DNA of 44,561 bases from Planctomycetota bacterium. GTDB lineage: Bacteria > Planctomycetota > Phycisphaerae > Tepidisphaerales > Tepidisphaeraceae. Under the pieces are notes generated by a model. That model did no database searches and was not told the DNA's origin. It worked only from the letters and a program-made list of their open reading frames with translations. The stretch spans positions 1-44,561 of the forward strand of contig JBCDCH010000030.1 in NCBI GenBank assembly GCA_039182125.1, written 5' to 3'. The stretch's first letter is position 1, and the number at the start of each line of letters is the position of its first letter. Below, one piece after another: positions 26,278 to 38,934 of the stretch. The position numbers and the translations under genes are program-made.

Positions 26278-27264
26278 ATGTTCTCTTCCGCAACCACCCT
26301 TGCCGGCGTCGCGATCGTCGGCTTTCTCGTCCCGGTGACCTTCGCCGGCGACTGCGACGAGAAGACCACGCCGCAAAACACGAGCTTCATCGCCGCCGCC
26401 CACGATGCCGTGCCCTCGATCTTCGAGATCGCGTTCACCACGCCCGACTTCAGCACGCTCGCCGGACTGATCGCCGTGGCCGATCTCGACGAGCCGCTGA
26501 ACCAGAGTGGTGATTTCACCGTCTTCGCCCCGACCAACGACGCGTTCGAGGCACTGCCGGACGGCACGCTCACCGAGGTCATCAACGACAAAGACCTTCT
26601 GACGAAAATCCTGACCTACCACGTCGTTCCCGGCCGGATCTTCGCGGACGACATTCCGCAGGGTCGCACCGAGGTCGAAACCCTCGGCGGTGAGATATTG
26701 ATCATCGATCGGGCCGGCGCTGACATCCGCATCAATGGCAACCAGGTCGTGGCCGCCGATATCGAGGCGTCCAACGGCGTCGGCCACGTGATCGAAGGCG
26801 TGCTGCTCCCCGGAAAGGAGAAGCCGAAGAACACCCTCGACCTCTTCGACGTCTTGGAACGGACGAGCGAACTCTCCACCCTCGAGACAGCGGTCAAGGC
26901 GTCCGGCTTCGCCCGTTCGCTGGGCAACGATGGTCCGTACACCGTCTTCACGCCGACCAACGACGCGTTCGCTGCATTACCAAGCGGCACCGTCGAGTCG
27001 CTGCTTGATCACAGCAACGTCAACGACCTGCGGGCCGTGCTTCGTCTGCACATTCTCGCGGGTGAGGTCGATGCCCGTGGCGCGGTCGTCGCCGGTGAGG
27101 CCGAGAGTCGCGAGGGCAGCACGCTCCGCTTCGAGATCGAAGACGGCCAACTGTTCGTCGTCGGACCGACCAATCGTGCCAAGGTGATCAAGACCAACAT
27201 CACCGCCGAGAACGGCATCGCCCATGTCATCGACACGGTTCTTTTGCCGGGCGACTCGCACTGA
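26278..27264 (+). CDS. Secreted fasciclin (FAS1) domain protein, two domains
   Basis: A 328-residue exported protein. Residues 1-23 are a signal peptide (hydrophobic core then TFAGDCDEK). Two FAS1 domains follow, about 34-180 and 190-325, each with the H1 motif (TVFAPTNDAFEALP, TVFTPTNDAFAALP), a central Y/LH (ILTYHVVPG, VLRLHILAG) and the H2 motif ending in GVGHVIEGVLLP or GIAHVIDTVLLP. FAS1 domains mediate adhesion or matrix binding. The start at 26278 has GGAG 6 bases upstream. It is followed after 11 bases by an ECF sigma gene and then an anti-sigma gene, so expression is probably linked to that switch. Confidence 0.93.
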   Translation: MFSSATTLAGVAIVGFLVPVTFAGDCDEKTTPQNTSFIAAAHDAVPSIFEIAFTTPDFSTLAGLIAVADLDEPLNQSGDFTVFAPTNDAFEALPDGTLTEVINDKDLLTKILTYHVVPGRIFADDIPQGRTEVETLGGEILIIDRAGADIRINGNQVVAADIEASNGVGHVIEGVLLPGKEKPKNTLDLFDVLERTSELSTLETAVKASGFARSLGNDGPYTVFTPTNDAFAALPSGTVESLLDHSNVNDLRAVLRLHILAGEVDARGAVVAGEAESREGSTLRFEIEDGQLFVVGPTNRAKVIKTNITAENGIAHVIDTVLLPGDSH

Positions 27265-27275
27265 ACGGCTAAGCT

Positions 27276-27905
27276 GTGCTACTGGTGAACCCCGCCACAC
27301 CGAGTTCGACAACCGCGTCGCCGCCGCCGGTCCTGCCGGCGGTGGCCCGTGGCGTCGCGGGCGCGGCCGAGACGTGCATAGACCGCTACGGCGGGCTGAT
27401 CTGGTCCGTGGCCAAACGGTATTGTCAAAGTGCAGCCGATGCCGAGGACGCAGTGCAGGACGTGTTCATCGAGCTTTGGCGGAAGGCGGGGGATTTCGAT
27501 GAGCAACGCGGGACCGAGGCGGCGTTCGTATCGACCGTTGCCCGCCGCCGGCTGATTGATCATCTCCGCAAGCGCGGTCGTCGGAAAGACGTTGAGCAAC
27601 TTGGCGACGTGGCCGCCACCGACGGCGACGACCATGACGATGAGGCCGACGCTGCCCGGGAAGCACTGGGCGACCTGAACGACAGCCAACGGACCGTGAT
27701 CACGTTGACGGTGTTCGAGGGGCTGAGTTATCCGGAGATCGCCGAGAAGCTCGCGATCCCGCTGGGCACCGTCAAGGCACAGGCCCGACGCGGGTTTGCG
27801 GCGGTGCGTGACGCACTGACCCGACGGCGTGAGGCGGCGACCGTCCGGCGGGCGATGTTCCGACAGCAACGGGGGCTGCAACAGCCAAGGCTGGAGCAAA
27901 ACTGA
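27276..27905 (+). CDS. ECF-family RNA polymerase sigma factor
   Basis: A 209-residue sigma-70-family protein. Region 2 (about 33-100) shows YGGLIWSVAKRYCQSAADAEDAVQDVFIELW and the -10-recognition helix ending in RRRLIDHLRKR (quoted in parts); region 4 (about 130-185) has LNDSQRTVITLTVFEGLSYPEIAEKLAIPLGTVKAQ-type helix-turn-helix motifs. The architecture matches the SigK-like ECF group, which is normally held by a RskA-type membrane anti-sigma factor, encoded next. The start is GTG 27276 or GTG 27285; residues 1-30 are low-complexity and may be partly untranslated. The TGA overlaps the anti-sigma ATG (TGATG). Confidence 0.94.
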   Translation: MLLVNPATPSSTTASPPPVLPAVARGVAGAAETCIDRYGGLIWSVAKRYCQSAADAEDAVQDVFIELWRKAGDFDEQRGTEAAFVSTVARRRLIDHLRKRGRRKDVEQLGDVAATDGDDHDDEADAAREALGDLNDSQRTVITLTVFEGLSYPEIAEKLAIPLGTVKAQARRGFAAVRDALTRRREAATVRRAMFRQQRGLQQPRLEQN

Positions 27906-28630
27906 TGACCGACCAACCGACACAAAACGAACCGATGGTCGACGAGCCGACGCTCGCGGCGGTGTGGCGTAGTGGCGGGGACGCGCGTGTGGCACTGCCG
28001 ACGGGTCTGCGGGCCAAGCTCATCGAAGACGCACGGCTACACCTGCTCGCGCCGAAGTCGCTCCCGATCGGCGCCGCGACGTCACCATCGCCGTGGCTTG
28101 CGTGGTCCGGCTGGATCGCTGCCGCAGCGGCGGTGGTCGTCTTGCTGGTGTTCTTCGCGACAAGGCCGCAGCCGGAGGTGGCGGGCATCCCTGACCAGCC
28201 GGCGATCGAACTGGTCGAGCCGTTGGGATTCGAGGCGTTGCTCGCGGCTTGCGAGCTGGAGCCGGTCAAGCTCGACGTGCTGGCCATGGATGACGACTTC
28301 GATCAGGCCGAGGCTGAGGTTGCTTGGGACAACGAGCAACAGATCGGCGTGCTGCGTGTCCGAAATCTCCCGGCCAACGATGTCGTCGAGGCGCAGTACC
28401 AGCTTTGGATCGTCGACGCGACGCGCCCCGACGACAACGGCCGCAACCGTGTGGATGGCGGGGTGTTCGATGTCGCCCCGGAAACGTTGAATGTCGACGG
28501 TTGGTCGGAGATTCAGATCGACAGCAAGCTGCCGGTCGGCGACGCGGTCGGTTTCGCGATCACGCTCGAACCGCCCGGCGGAAGCGTCGTGAGTGAACTC
28601 GGGCCACGGCTGTTGATGATCACCGGCTGA
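27905..28630 (+). CDS. Membrane anti-sigma factor, RskA-like C-terminal domain
   Basis: A 241-residue single-pass membrane protein. The cytoplasmic N-terminal part (1-62) is short and contains no HxxxCxxC zinc site; a membrane helix spans about 66-86; the outer C-terminal domain (about 100-240) contains QYQLWIVDATRP and GGVFDVAP, typical of the anti-sigma-K factor C-terminal domain. It should bind and inhibit the sigma factor encoded just upstream until released by an outside signal or regulated proteolysis. The start overlaps the sigma stop (TGATG). Its last 11 bases overlap the convergent GNAT gene. Confidence 0.9.
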   Translation: MTDQPTQNEPMVDEPTLAAVWRSGGDARVALPTGLRAKLIEDARLHLLAPKSLPIGAATSPSPWLAWSGWIAAAAAVVVLLVFFATRPQPEVAGIPDQPAIELVEPLGFEALLAACELEPVKLDVLAMDDDFDQAEAEVAWDNEQQIGVLRVRNLPANDVVEAQYQLWIVDATRPDDNGRNRVDGGVFDVAPETLNVDGWSEIQIDSKLPVGDAVGFAITLEPPGGSVVSELGPRLLMITG

Positions 28631-29120
28631 GCTTGAGCGGGCGACACATCTCCAACTCGCGCAGACTTGGTACGCGTGGGTGCGGCTCGCTAGAGCCGGT
28701 CATGTCGAAGCCGAGGTTTTGGTAGAGCAGCCGGGCGGGATCGTTGCCTTCGGTAACGTGGAGGCGCAGTTCTTCGAACTCGCGTTGCTCGGCCCACGAG
28801 ATGACCGCTTCGATCAGCCGGCGGCCGATGCCGTGCCGGCGGTGACTGGGGCTGACCCACATCGAAACCAGCCACGCGATTCGTTTCGGTTGTGTGTCAT
28901 CCGGCTCACCGCCGGCGAGCCCACAGTCGACGCCGGTATCATGTGCGACCAACGTCGGAACACGCCGTCGCAGACGATCCCGCCAGCGTGTTTCATCGAA
29001 AGCGGCTTCGTCCGCGTGAGCTGAGCCGAAGAAATCCGGCGAATCCGCAAGTGCCGCGAGCCGGACCGCGCGGTAACGCTGCCACTGGTCGGGCCCGAGT
29101 TCTTCGATGATGATGGGCAT
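28620..29120 (-). CDS. GNAT family N-acetyltransferase
   Basis: A 166-residue acetyltransferase. The acetyl-CoA loop is visible in SMWVSPSHRRHGIGRRLIEAV (the V-x-P-x-x-R-x-x-G-I-G-x-x-L pattern), followed by LRLHVTEGNDPARLLYQNLGF, the common helix and beta-5 segment of GNAT proteins. It likely acetylates a small amine or protein N-terminus; the target is unknown. Its ATG overlaps the ilvC stop as TGATG, so it is probably translated from the ilvC transcript. The longer frame upstream lies within ilvC and is rejected. Confidence 0.88.
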   Translation of the reverse strand: MPIIIEELGPDQWQRYRAVRLAALADSPDFFGSAHADEAAFDETRWRDRLRRRVPTLVAHDTGVDCGLAGGEPDDTQPKRIAWLVSMWVSPSHRRHGIGRRLIEAVISWAEQREFEELRLHVTEGNDPARLLYQNLGFDMTGSSEPHPRVPSLRELEMCRPLKLSR

Positions 29121-30133
29121 CAGTCGACCGGTCGCGTCTTCGCGCCGAGCCAAGGCATCATGCCGCGGAGCTGCTTGCCGATCTGCTCGACCGGATGCTG
29201 GGCTTCGTCGGCTTCCATCTGGCGGAACTCGCCGCTGCCGGCTTCGTACTCGGCACGCCACTGCCGGGCGAACTCGCCGGACTGGATCTCTTCGAGGATC
29301 TTCTTCATCTCGGCCTTGGCTTCGGGGCCGACGACGCGCGGGCCGCGGGTGAGATCGCCGTACTCGGCGGTGTTGCTCACCGAGTACCGCATGTAGTCGA
29401 GGCCGCCCTGGAAGATCAGGTCGACGATCAGCTTCACCTCATGGACGGTCTCGAAGTACGCCATTTCCTCGGGGTAGCCCGCCTCGGTGAGCGTCTCGAA
29501 CCCGGCCTTGATCAGTGCCGCGAGACCGCCGCAAAGCACGGCCTGCTCGCCGAAGAGGTCGGTCTCGCACTCGTCCTTGAAGGTGGTCTCGATGATGCCC
29601 GACCGACCGCCGCCGACGCCGTTGCACCAAGCCAGCGCCGTGGCGCGGGCGTTGCCGGTGGCGTCCTGATGGACGGCGAAGAGCGTCGGCACGCCGCCAC
29701 CGCCCTCGAACTCGCTACGTACCAAGTGTCCCGGCCCCTTGGGCGCGACCATGATCACGTCGACGTCGCTGGGCGGGGTGATGGTCGTGAAGTGGATGTT
29801 GAACCCGTGGGTGAAGCCAAGCGTCTGGCCGGGCTTGAGGTTCGGGGCGATATCCTTCTCGTACACGCCCGGCTGCACCTCATCGGGCAGGGCGACGATG
29901 ATCAGGTCCGCATCCCGCACGGCCTCGGCGACGGGCATCGGCGTGAAGCCCTTTTCCGTCGCGAGGCGACCGTTGGCCGAGTCGGGGCGGTTGGCGACGA
30001 TGACGTTCACGCCGCTGTCCCGCAGGTTCTGTGCGTGGGCATGGCCCTGGCTGCCGAAGCCGAGCACGGCGACGGTCTTGCCATCGAGCGGGGAGAGGGG
30101 GGCATCGTCGTTGTAGAGCATCGTGAGGGCCAT
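29120..30133 (-). CDS. ilvC: Ketol-acid reductoisomerase (class I)
   Basis: A 337-residue class I KARI, the length expected for the short form. The Rossmann motif is [19 protein letters not shown] (23-41); the cofactor loop (NRPDSANGR) with Arg and Ser fits NADPH preference. [14 protein letters not shown] and [12 protein letters not shown] contain the Lys and the Asp/Glu metal ligands. It rearranges and reduces acetolactate or acetohydroxybutyrate in valine and isoleucine synthesis. The start at 30133 is preceded by AAGGA about 9 bases upstream; ATG 30121 (MLYNDD) is a weaker alternative. Other ilv genes are not in the window. The GNAT gene overlaps its stop. Confidence 0.97.
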   Translation of the reverse strand: MALTMLYNDDAPLSPLDGKTVAVLGFGSQGHAHAQNLRDSGVNVIVANRPDSANGRLATEKGFTPMPVAEAVRDADLIIVALPDEVQPGVYEKDIAPNLKPGQTLGFTHGFNIHFTTITPPSDVDVIMVAPKGPGHLVRSEFEGGGGVPTLFAVHQDATGNARATALAWCNGVGGGRSGIIETTFKDECETDLFGEQAVLCGGLAALIKAGFETLTEAGYPEEMAYFETVHEVKLIVDLIFQGGLDYMRYSVSNTAEYGDLTRGPRVVGPEAKAEMKKILEEIQSGEFARQWRAEYEAGSGEFRQMEADEAQHPVEQIGKQLRGMMPWLGAKTRPVD

Positions 30134-30266
30134 GAGCGAGTTTCCTTGGGAGAAGTGGGGCGACGACGGTAGGGCCGGAACCGACCGTCTGCAACGGGAC
30201 GGGCCGACGGGGCGAGTTTCCCGCTTGCCCATTCGACATATTCCGGCGATGCGTGGGTTTTGATAG

Positions 30267-32910
<2,644 letters not shown>

Positions 32911-32923
32911 AGGCCCCGCCGCG

Positions 32924-33448
32924 CTACGCATGGGGCCAAGCCGCGAACACGAGGAACAGCCACATCACGACACCACAGCCGGTTTTGGCGAGTATCCCGA
33001 TCGCTCGGCCCTTGGCCGCGCCGAGGCCGACGTCGGTGAGTTGCCGCCAGTCCTTCTCGACGAACAACTCCAACGCGACCGCGCCGACGGCTGCCCCCAG
33101 GATCGCGCCGATGATCGAACCGATCAGCGGGACGGGGATCAGGAACGTAGCAAGCAATCCGCCGATGAGCCCGCCGCCGATGGCACCGAGCATGCTCCGC
33201 CAACTGCCGCCCGCTTGTTTGCTGCCTGCCGCTCCGGCGACGAACTCGATCACCTCCGCGAGCACTGCCAGCAGCAGCACGGTCAGTAATCCCGGCCACG
33301 CGAGGTGCGTCCACCCGCCGATCCATGCGTAGAAGATCGCCGCGATCGCGAGCACCCACAGGCCCGGAATGCCCACGATCGTCACGAAAACGCAAAGTAG
33401 TCCGGTGAACAGGAGCAGCGCGTAGTAGGTCAGGTCCAGCCAGTTCAT
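32924..33448 (-). CDS. DUF456 family membrane protein
   Basis: A 174-residue integral membrane protein, strongly hydrophobic, with several helices (near 7-33, 45-72, 84-105, 108-130 and 155-172). Glycine-rich GAIGGGLIGGLLATFLIP and LIGSIIGAILGAAVGAV helices and the WPGLL segment are typical of DUF456. Its function is unknown. It lies 6 bases downstream of the sigma-like protein and just upstream of the exostosin gene, in one operon. Confidence 0.87.
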   Translation of the reverse strand: MNWLDLTYYALLLFTGLLCVFVTIVGIPGLWVLAIAAIFYAWIGGWTHLAWPGLLTVLLLAVLAEVIEFVAGAAGSKQAGGSWRSMLGAIGGGLIGGLLATFLIPVPLIGSIIGAILGAAVGAVALELFVEKDWRQLTDVGLGAAKGRAIGILAKTGCGVVMWLFLVFAAWPHA

Positions 33449-33454
33449 CTTCGT

Positions 33455-34282
33455 TCACCATTCCACATTCTGAATGACCCACCAGGTTGCGACGCCAAGG
33501 CCGATGAGCCAGAGGATCAGGAGCATCCACTGCAGCGCCCGTTTGATCCGACGAGGCAATAGCGCCCGCCGGGTCTGCTGCGTGATGAAGCGGACTTGTT
33601 CGGGTTCGGGCGGGGTGAGTCCGCTCCAGGCGGTCGCGATCGCATCGACTTGGCGTTCGAAATCGTCGGCGACCAAGCGCAACGCCTTGTCGGCCGCGCG
33701 GAGGTGGTTGCCGGCGGCTTCGACGCTGCAGTCCATCGACACCGCCAGCGTGCGTGGCCCGAGTTTCTCGGCGTGGTGCAGGAGGAAGGCCTCGCGTTGT
33801 TGGTGCGGGAGTTTCCGCACGGCGGCGAGAAACGCGGCTGCCCGTGCATCCGCGTCGGGCGTGAGGAGCACATCGCGGCGGGTGCCGATGTTGTGCGCGA
33901 GGGCGTGGCGGACTTCGATGATCGTGTGATGGCGGTACCACCGCTCAGGTGCGTGTTCGTCCCGCCAACGCTGCATGGCCGTGACGGAACGGCGCACGAT
34001 GTTGCGTGCGACCTTCGGGCCGAGGTCGTCGCGTCCGGTCATGCCGAGGGACATGCGGGCGACGCTGGGATAGAACCGACCGGCCAACTTCGCGACGGCG
34101 GCGGGCTTCCCGTCGGCCGCGCGGCGGACGTCCTTGACGGACACATCCGATGCTTCGTCGAGTTGGCCGGCCTTGGCATCCACGGTCTGGATCGTAGTGC
34201 GTACGGCCGATCCAAATAACACGCCGCGACCGGGCCCAGTCGCGGCGTGATACATATCGAGAGCTCTTCGCCTCCCATACAT
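33455..34282 (-). CDS. Sigma-70-like protein with C-terminal membrane helix
   Basis: Up to 275 residues. Residues about 57-110 resemble sigma region 2 (AAVAKLAGRFYPSVARMSLG), and about 157-205 resemble region 4 (LPHQQREAFLLHHAEKLGPR then a helix-turn-helix ending in DKALRLV). Residues 250-270 form a clear membrane helix (WMLLILWLIGLGVATWWVI) near the C-terminus, after a basic RRIKR. A sigma-like protein tied to the membrane is unusual and could be an autoinhibited or released-by-proteolysis factor. The start is uncertain: ATG 34282 has GGGAGG 9 bases upstream; GTG 34183 would place it after the hairpin at 34220-34249. First gene of the operon with DUF456 and exostosin. Confidence 0.72.
   Translation of the reverse strand: MYGRRRALDMYHAATGPGRGVLFGSAVRTTIQTVDAKAGQLDEASDVSVKDVRRAADGKPAAVAKLAGRFYPSVARMSLGMTGRDDLGPKVARNIVRRSVTAMQRWRDEHAPERWYRHHTIIEVRHALAHNIGTRRDVLLTPDADARAAAFLAAVRKLPHQQREAFLLHHAEKLGPRTLAVSMDCSVEAAGNHLRAADKALRLVADDFERQVDAIATAWSGLTPPEPEQVRFITQQTRRALLPRRIKRALQWMLLILWLIGLGVATWWVIQNVEW
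34220..34249 (-). promoter_or_regulatory. Terminator-like hairpin near the start of the sigma-like gene
   Basis: A perfect 11-base-pair inverted repeat, arms 34220-34230 and 34239-34249 with an 8-base loop, all G/C rich. Read on the minus strand it is followed by TTATTT, so it could act as an attenuator if translation begins downstream (for example at 34183). Upstream on the same strand, two 20-base direct repeats (34271-34290, 34292-34311), each of form CCTCC-N10-GGAGG, could be protein-binding sites. Confidence 0.5.
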
Positions 34283-34380
34283 CTCGGAGGCCCTCCCAAA
34301 CAACTCGGAGGTGTCAGTGATACGCCCGGCCCGCAAGTCGGTTCGCCAGACGGTTGTGTTTTCGGGTAGAAATCGTCCGC

Positions 34381-35043
34381 ATGACGAATAACGACCCGAT
34401 GAGGTCAGGCTACGACGACATGCCACCGCTGGGTATGTCACGAACCGCATGGCGGACGCTCCTCGTGGTTTTTGCAAACGTGTTCGTGCTTGTCGGCGTG
34501 TTGGCGTTGGGCTGGAGCTTGCGCGACGTGTTGTTGGTGTACTGGGCCGAGACGGTCGTGATCGGCGTGCTCTGCATGGCCCAGTGGCTGTTGCTCCACG
34601 GGATCAAGGCGCTGCCGATCGTGGCGTTCTTCACCGTGCATTTCGGCATCTTTTCGTTTGTGCATCTCATGTTCCTGATCGTGCTGACCTCCGGCGTGTT
34701 TACCGGCGGGGGCGATCCGTTCGACGACATCCCGACAGTGTCGCCGTGGTGGGCAGGGGGCTTGGCGTTGCTCGCGGTGCCACACGTGTTTGCGGCGGTT
34801 CGGCGGGTACGAGCCAACTGGAACGACCCGCCGCCGCTCATGGCTGGGAAAAACAAAATGAGCGACACGGCCGATGGCATGCCGTACGGACGCGTCGTGG
34901 TTATGCACATCACGATCATCGGAGGCGCGTTCATTGCGCTGTTGCTGGAGTCACCGATCGGCTTGTTGGTTCTGCTGGTGGTGCTCAAAACCGGTTTCGA
35001 TCTGATTGTCGAAAGGCGTGCACAAAAGAAAACCCACGCCTAG
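34381..35043 (+). CDS. DUF6498-like integral membrane protein
   Basis: A 220-residue membrane protein with about five or six helices. The LLVYWAETVVIGVL motif, followed by a helix with HFGIFSFVHLMFLIVL and later MHITIIGGAFIALLLESPIGLLVLLVVLKT (quoted in parts), matches the DUF6498 pattern of unknown function. The ATG at 34381 is chosen over 34354, which would need a poor leader. It ends in a hairpin that also serves clpC. It is divergent from the sigma-like gene across about 98 bases. Confidence 0.82.
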   Translation: MTNNDPMRSGYDDMPPLGMSRTAWRTLLVVFANVFVLVGVLALGWSLRDVLLVYWAETVVIGVLCMAQWLLLHGIKALPIVAFFTVHFGIFSFVHLMFLIVLTSGVFTGGGDPFDDIPTVSPWWAGGLALLAVPHVFAAVRRVRANWNDPPPLMAGKNKMSDTADGMPYGRVVVMHITIIGGAFIALLLESPIGLLVLLVVLKTGFDLIVERRAQKKTHA

Positions 35044-35054
35044 TTCGGCGTGGG
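35033..35054. terminator. Bidirectional intrinsic terminator between DUF6498 gene and clpC
   Basis: A perfect 8-base-pair stem CCCACGCC/GGCGTGGG with a 6-base loop (35041-35046). On the minus strand it is followed by TTTTCTTTTG, a good U-tract, so it should end clpC. On the plus strand it is followed by CTTTCT and begins inside the last codons of the DUF6498 gene. The stem is identical to the second hairpin of the REPIN-like element at 38833-38906. Confidence 0.8.
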
Positions 35055-35083
35055 CTTTCTCGGTTCAGGGTTATCGGTGCGGG

Positions 35084-37654
<2,571 letters not shown>

Positions 37655-37885
37655 GTTTCGGTTCTCCGTTTCGCGTGACCGACGCGCTGCCCGACATCGG
37701 CGAAGGGCCCGGCCGTCGGTTTGTCATCCACACCTTATGCAACCCGAACCTCTGCCATCCCGGCAGGTGCTCGTGATATGAAACCCGGGGGTACGGTTTG
37801 CGTATCGGTCGTACGTCCCCGCCACAGCACCGGATCATCACGGCATTGGATTTTCGGCCGCGACATGTCGATGCTCGGGGTGTCC

Positions 37886-38827
37886 ATGGAACGCCCGACC
37901 GAGACCGACAGCCCGCCAACTCAGGCCACCCACACGCCGATCTTCCGGACGCTCTTCACCGGCGGACTAATGGGCCTGGCCAACCTCGTGCCCGGCGTCT
38001 CGGGGGGGACGATGGTGCTGATCATGGGGCTGTACGACCGGTTTATCGGCAGTGTCGCCGACATCACCCGGCTGCGGTTCAGTCGATCGGCCTTGATCTT
38101 TCTCGGGCTGATCATCGCAGGGGCGGGCGTGGCGATCGTCGGGCTCTCGACGGTGATGTCCTACCTGGTGCGGACGCACGAGTCTCTGATGTATGCGTTG
38201 TTCATCGGGATGACGCTGGCCGGAGCGCCGCTGCTTTGGAAGATGTGCCGGCCGATCAAGTGGCCGACGGTCATTGCGTTTGTCGTGGGCTTCGGGCTGA
38301 TGCTGGCGATTTTTCTGACGGAGGACGAAGGAGCGAAGGCGGCGGCACGGGAGGTGCGGGCGGCCGAGACGTTCGTGCCGAGCGTGAGCATCGGTCGGGA
38401 CATCGCCGGCGGGGCGTTGGCGATGAGCGCGATGATCCTGCCGGGGATTAGCGGGGCTTACATGATGCTCATCCTCGGGCGCTACGAACACATCACCGGC
38501 GCGGTTTCGCTGCTCAAGGACATCGCCCGGGGCGACACCGAGCACGCCATGACTGCCCTGCAGATTCTGGGCCCGGTCGCGGTCGGGGCGATCCTCTCGC
38601 TGGTGCTGCTCTCGAACCTGCTGAAGTATCTGCTCAAACACCACGAACAGCCGATGGGCGGGCTGCTGCTCGGCGTGTTGATCGGCAGCGCGGTGGCGAT
38701 CTGGCCGTTCACTAGCGAATCGACCGGCCGAGACTACGCGATCGGCGCGGCGGCATGTATCGGTGGTTTTGTCGCGGTGCTGGCGTTGACGTTCTTCGTG
38801 ACGCCGAAAGATGAGCCTCAAACTTAA
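37886..38827 (+). CDS. DUF368 family protein (polyprenyl-phosphate translocase family)
   Basis: A 313-residue multi-pass membrane protein. The family hallmarks are GLANLVPGVSGGTMVL near the start and ILPGISGAYMMLILGRYE in the second half, forming an inverted internal repeat. DUF368 members (PopT) have been shown to return undecaprenyl phosphate across the membrane for wall and glycan synthesis, so that is the probable role. The start at 37886 (MERPTETD) has a GGGG 6 bases upstream; ATG 37871 and 37865 are alternatives. Separated from divergent clpC by 231 bases, in which I see no gene. A REPIN-like element follows. Confidence 0.92.
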   Translation: MERPTETDSPPTQATHTPIFRTLFTGGLMGLANLVPGVSGGTMVLIMGLYDRFIGSVADITRLRFSRSALIFLGLIIAGAGVAIVGLSTVMSYLVRTHESLMYALFIGMTLAGAPLLWKMCRPIKWPTVIAFVVGFGLMLAIFLTEDEGAKAAAREVRAAETFVPSVSIGRDIAGGALAMSAMILPGISGAYMMLILGRYEHITGAVSLLKDIARGDTEHAMTALQILGPVAVGAILSLVLLSNLLKYLLKHHEQPMGGLLLGVLIGSAVAIWPFTSESTGRDYAIGAAACIGGFVAVLALTFFVTPKDEPQT

Positions 38828-38832
38828 TCCCC

Positions 38833-38906
38833 GAACGCCCACGGCTTCAGCCGTGGGTCGGCAAGCGGCACCGAACGCGGACCCACGCCTGAAGGCGTGG
38901 GCGTTC
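38833..38906. repeat. REPIN-like element: two inverted REP hairpins
   Basis: Two hairpins in inverted orientation. The first pairs CCCACGGC (38838-38845) with GCCGTGGG (38850-38857) around a TTCA loop; the second pairs CCCACGCC (38882-38889) with GGCGTGGG (38894-38901) around TGAA. The outer flanks GAACG and CGTTC also pair. The G/C swaps in the two stems are compensatory, so both arms are kept folded. This is typical of REPINs mobilised by RAYT transposases; no such gene is in the window. It lies just past the DUF368 stop and may also stop transcription. Confidence 0.75.
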
Positions 38907-38934
38907 TTGGTCGGTTTTCTGTAACCTGTGGAGT

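Noticed and set aside
26029-26787. N-terminal extension of fliD to 26787
   Set aside because: It lies antisense to the FAS1 gene; the ATG at 26028 has a proper Shine-Dalgarno and opens straight into the FliD N-domain.
37655-37885. Possible CIRCE or CtsR box upstream of clpC
   Set aside because: I looked for TTAGCACTC/GAGTGCTAA and for tandem GGTCAAA repeats and found neither.
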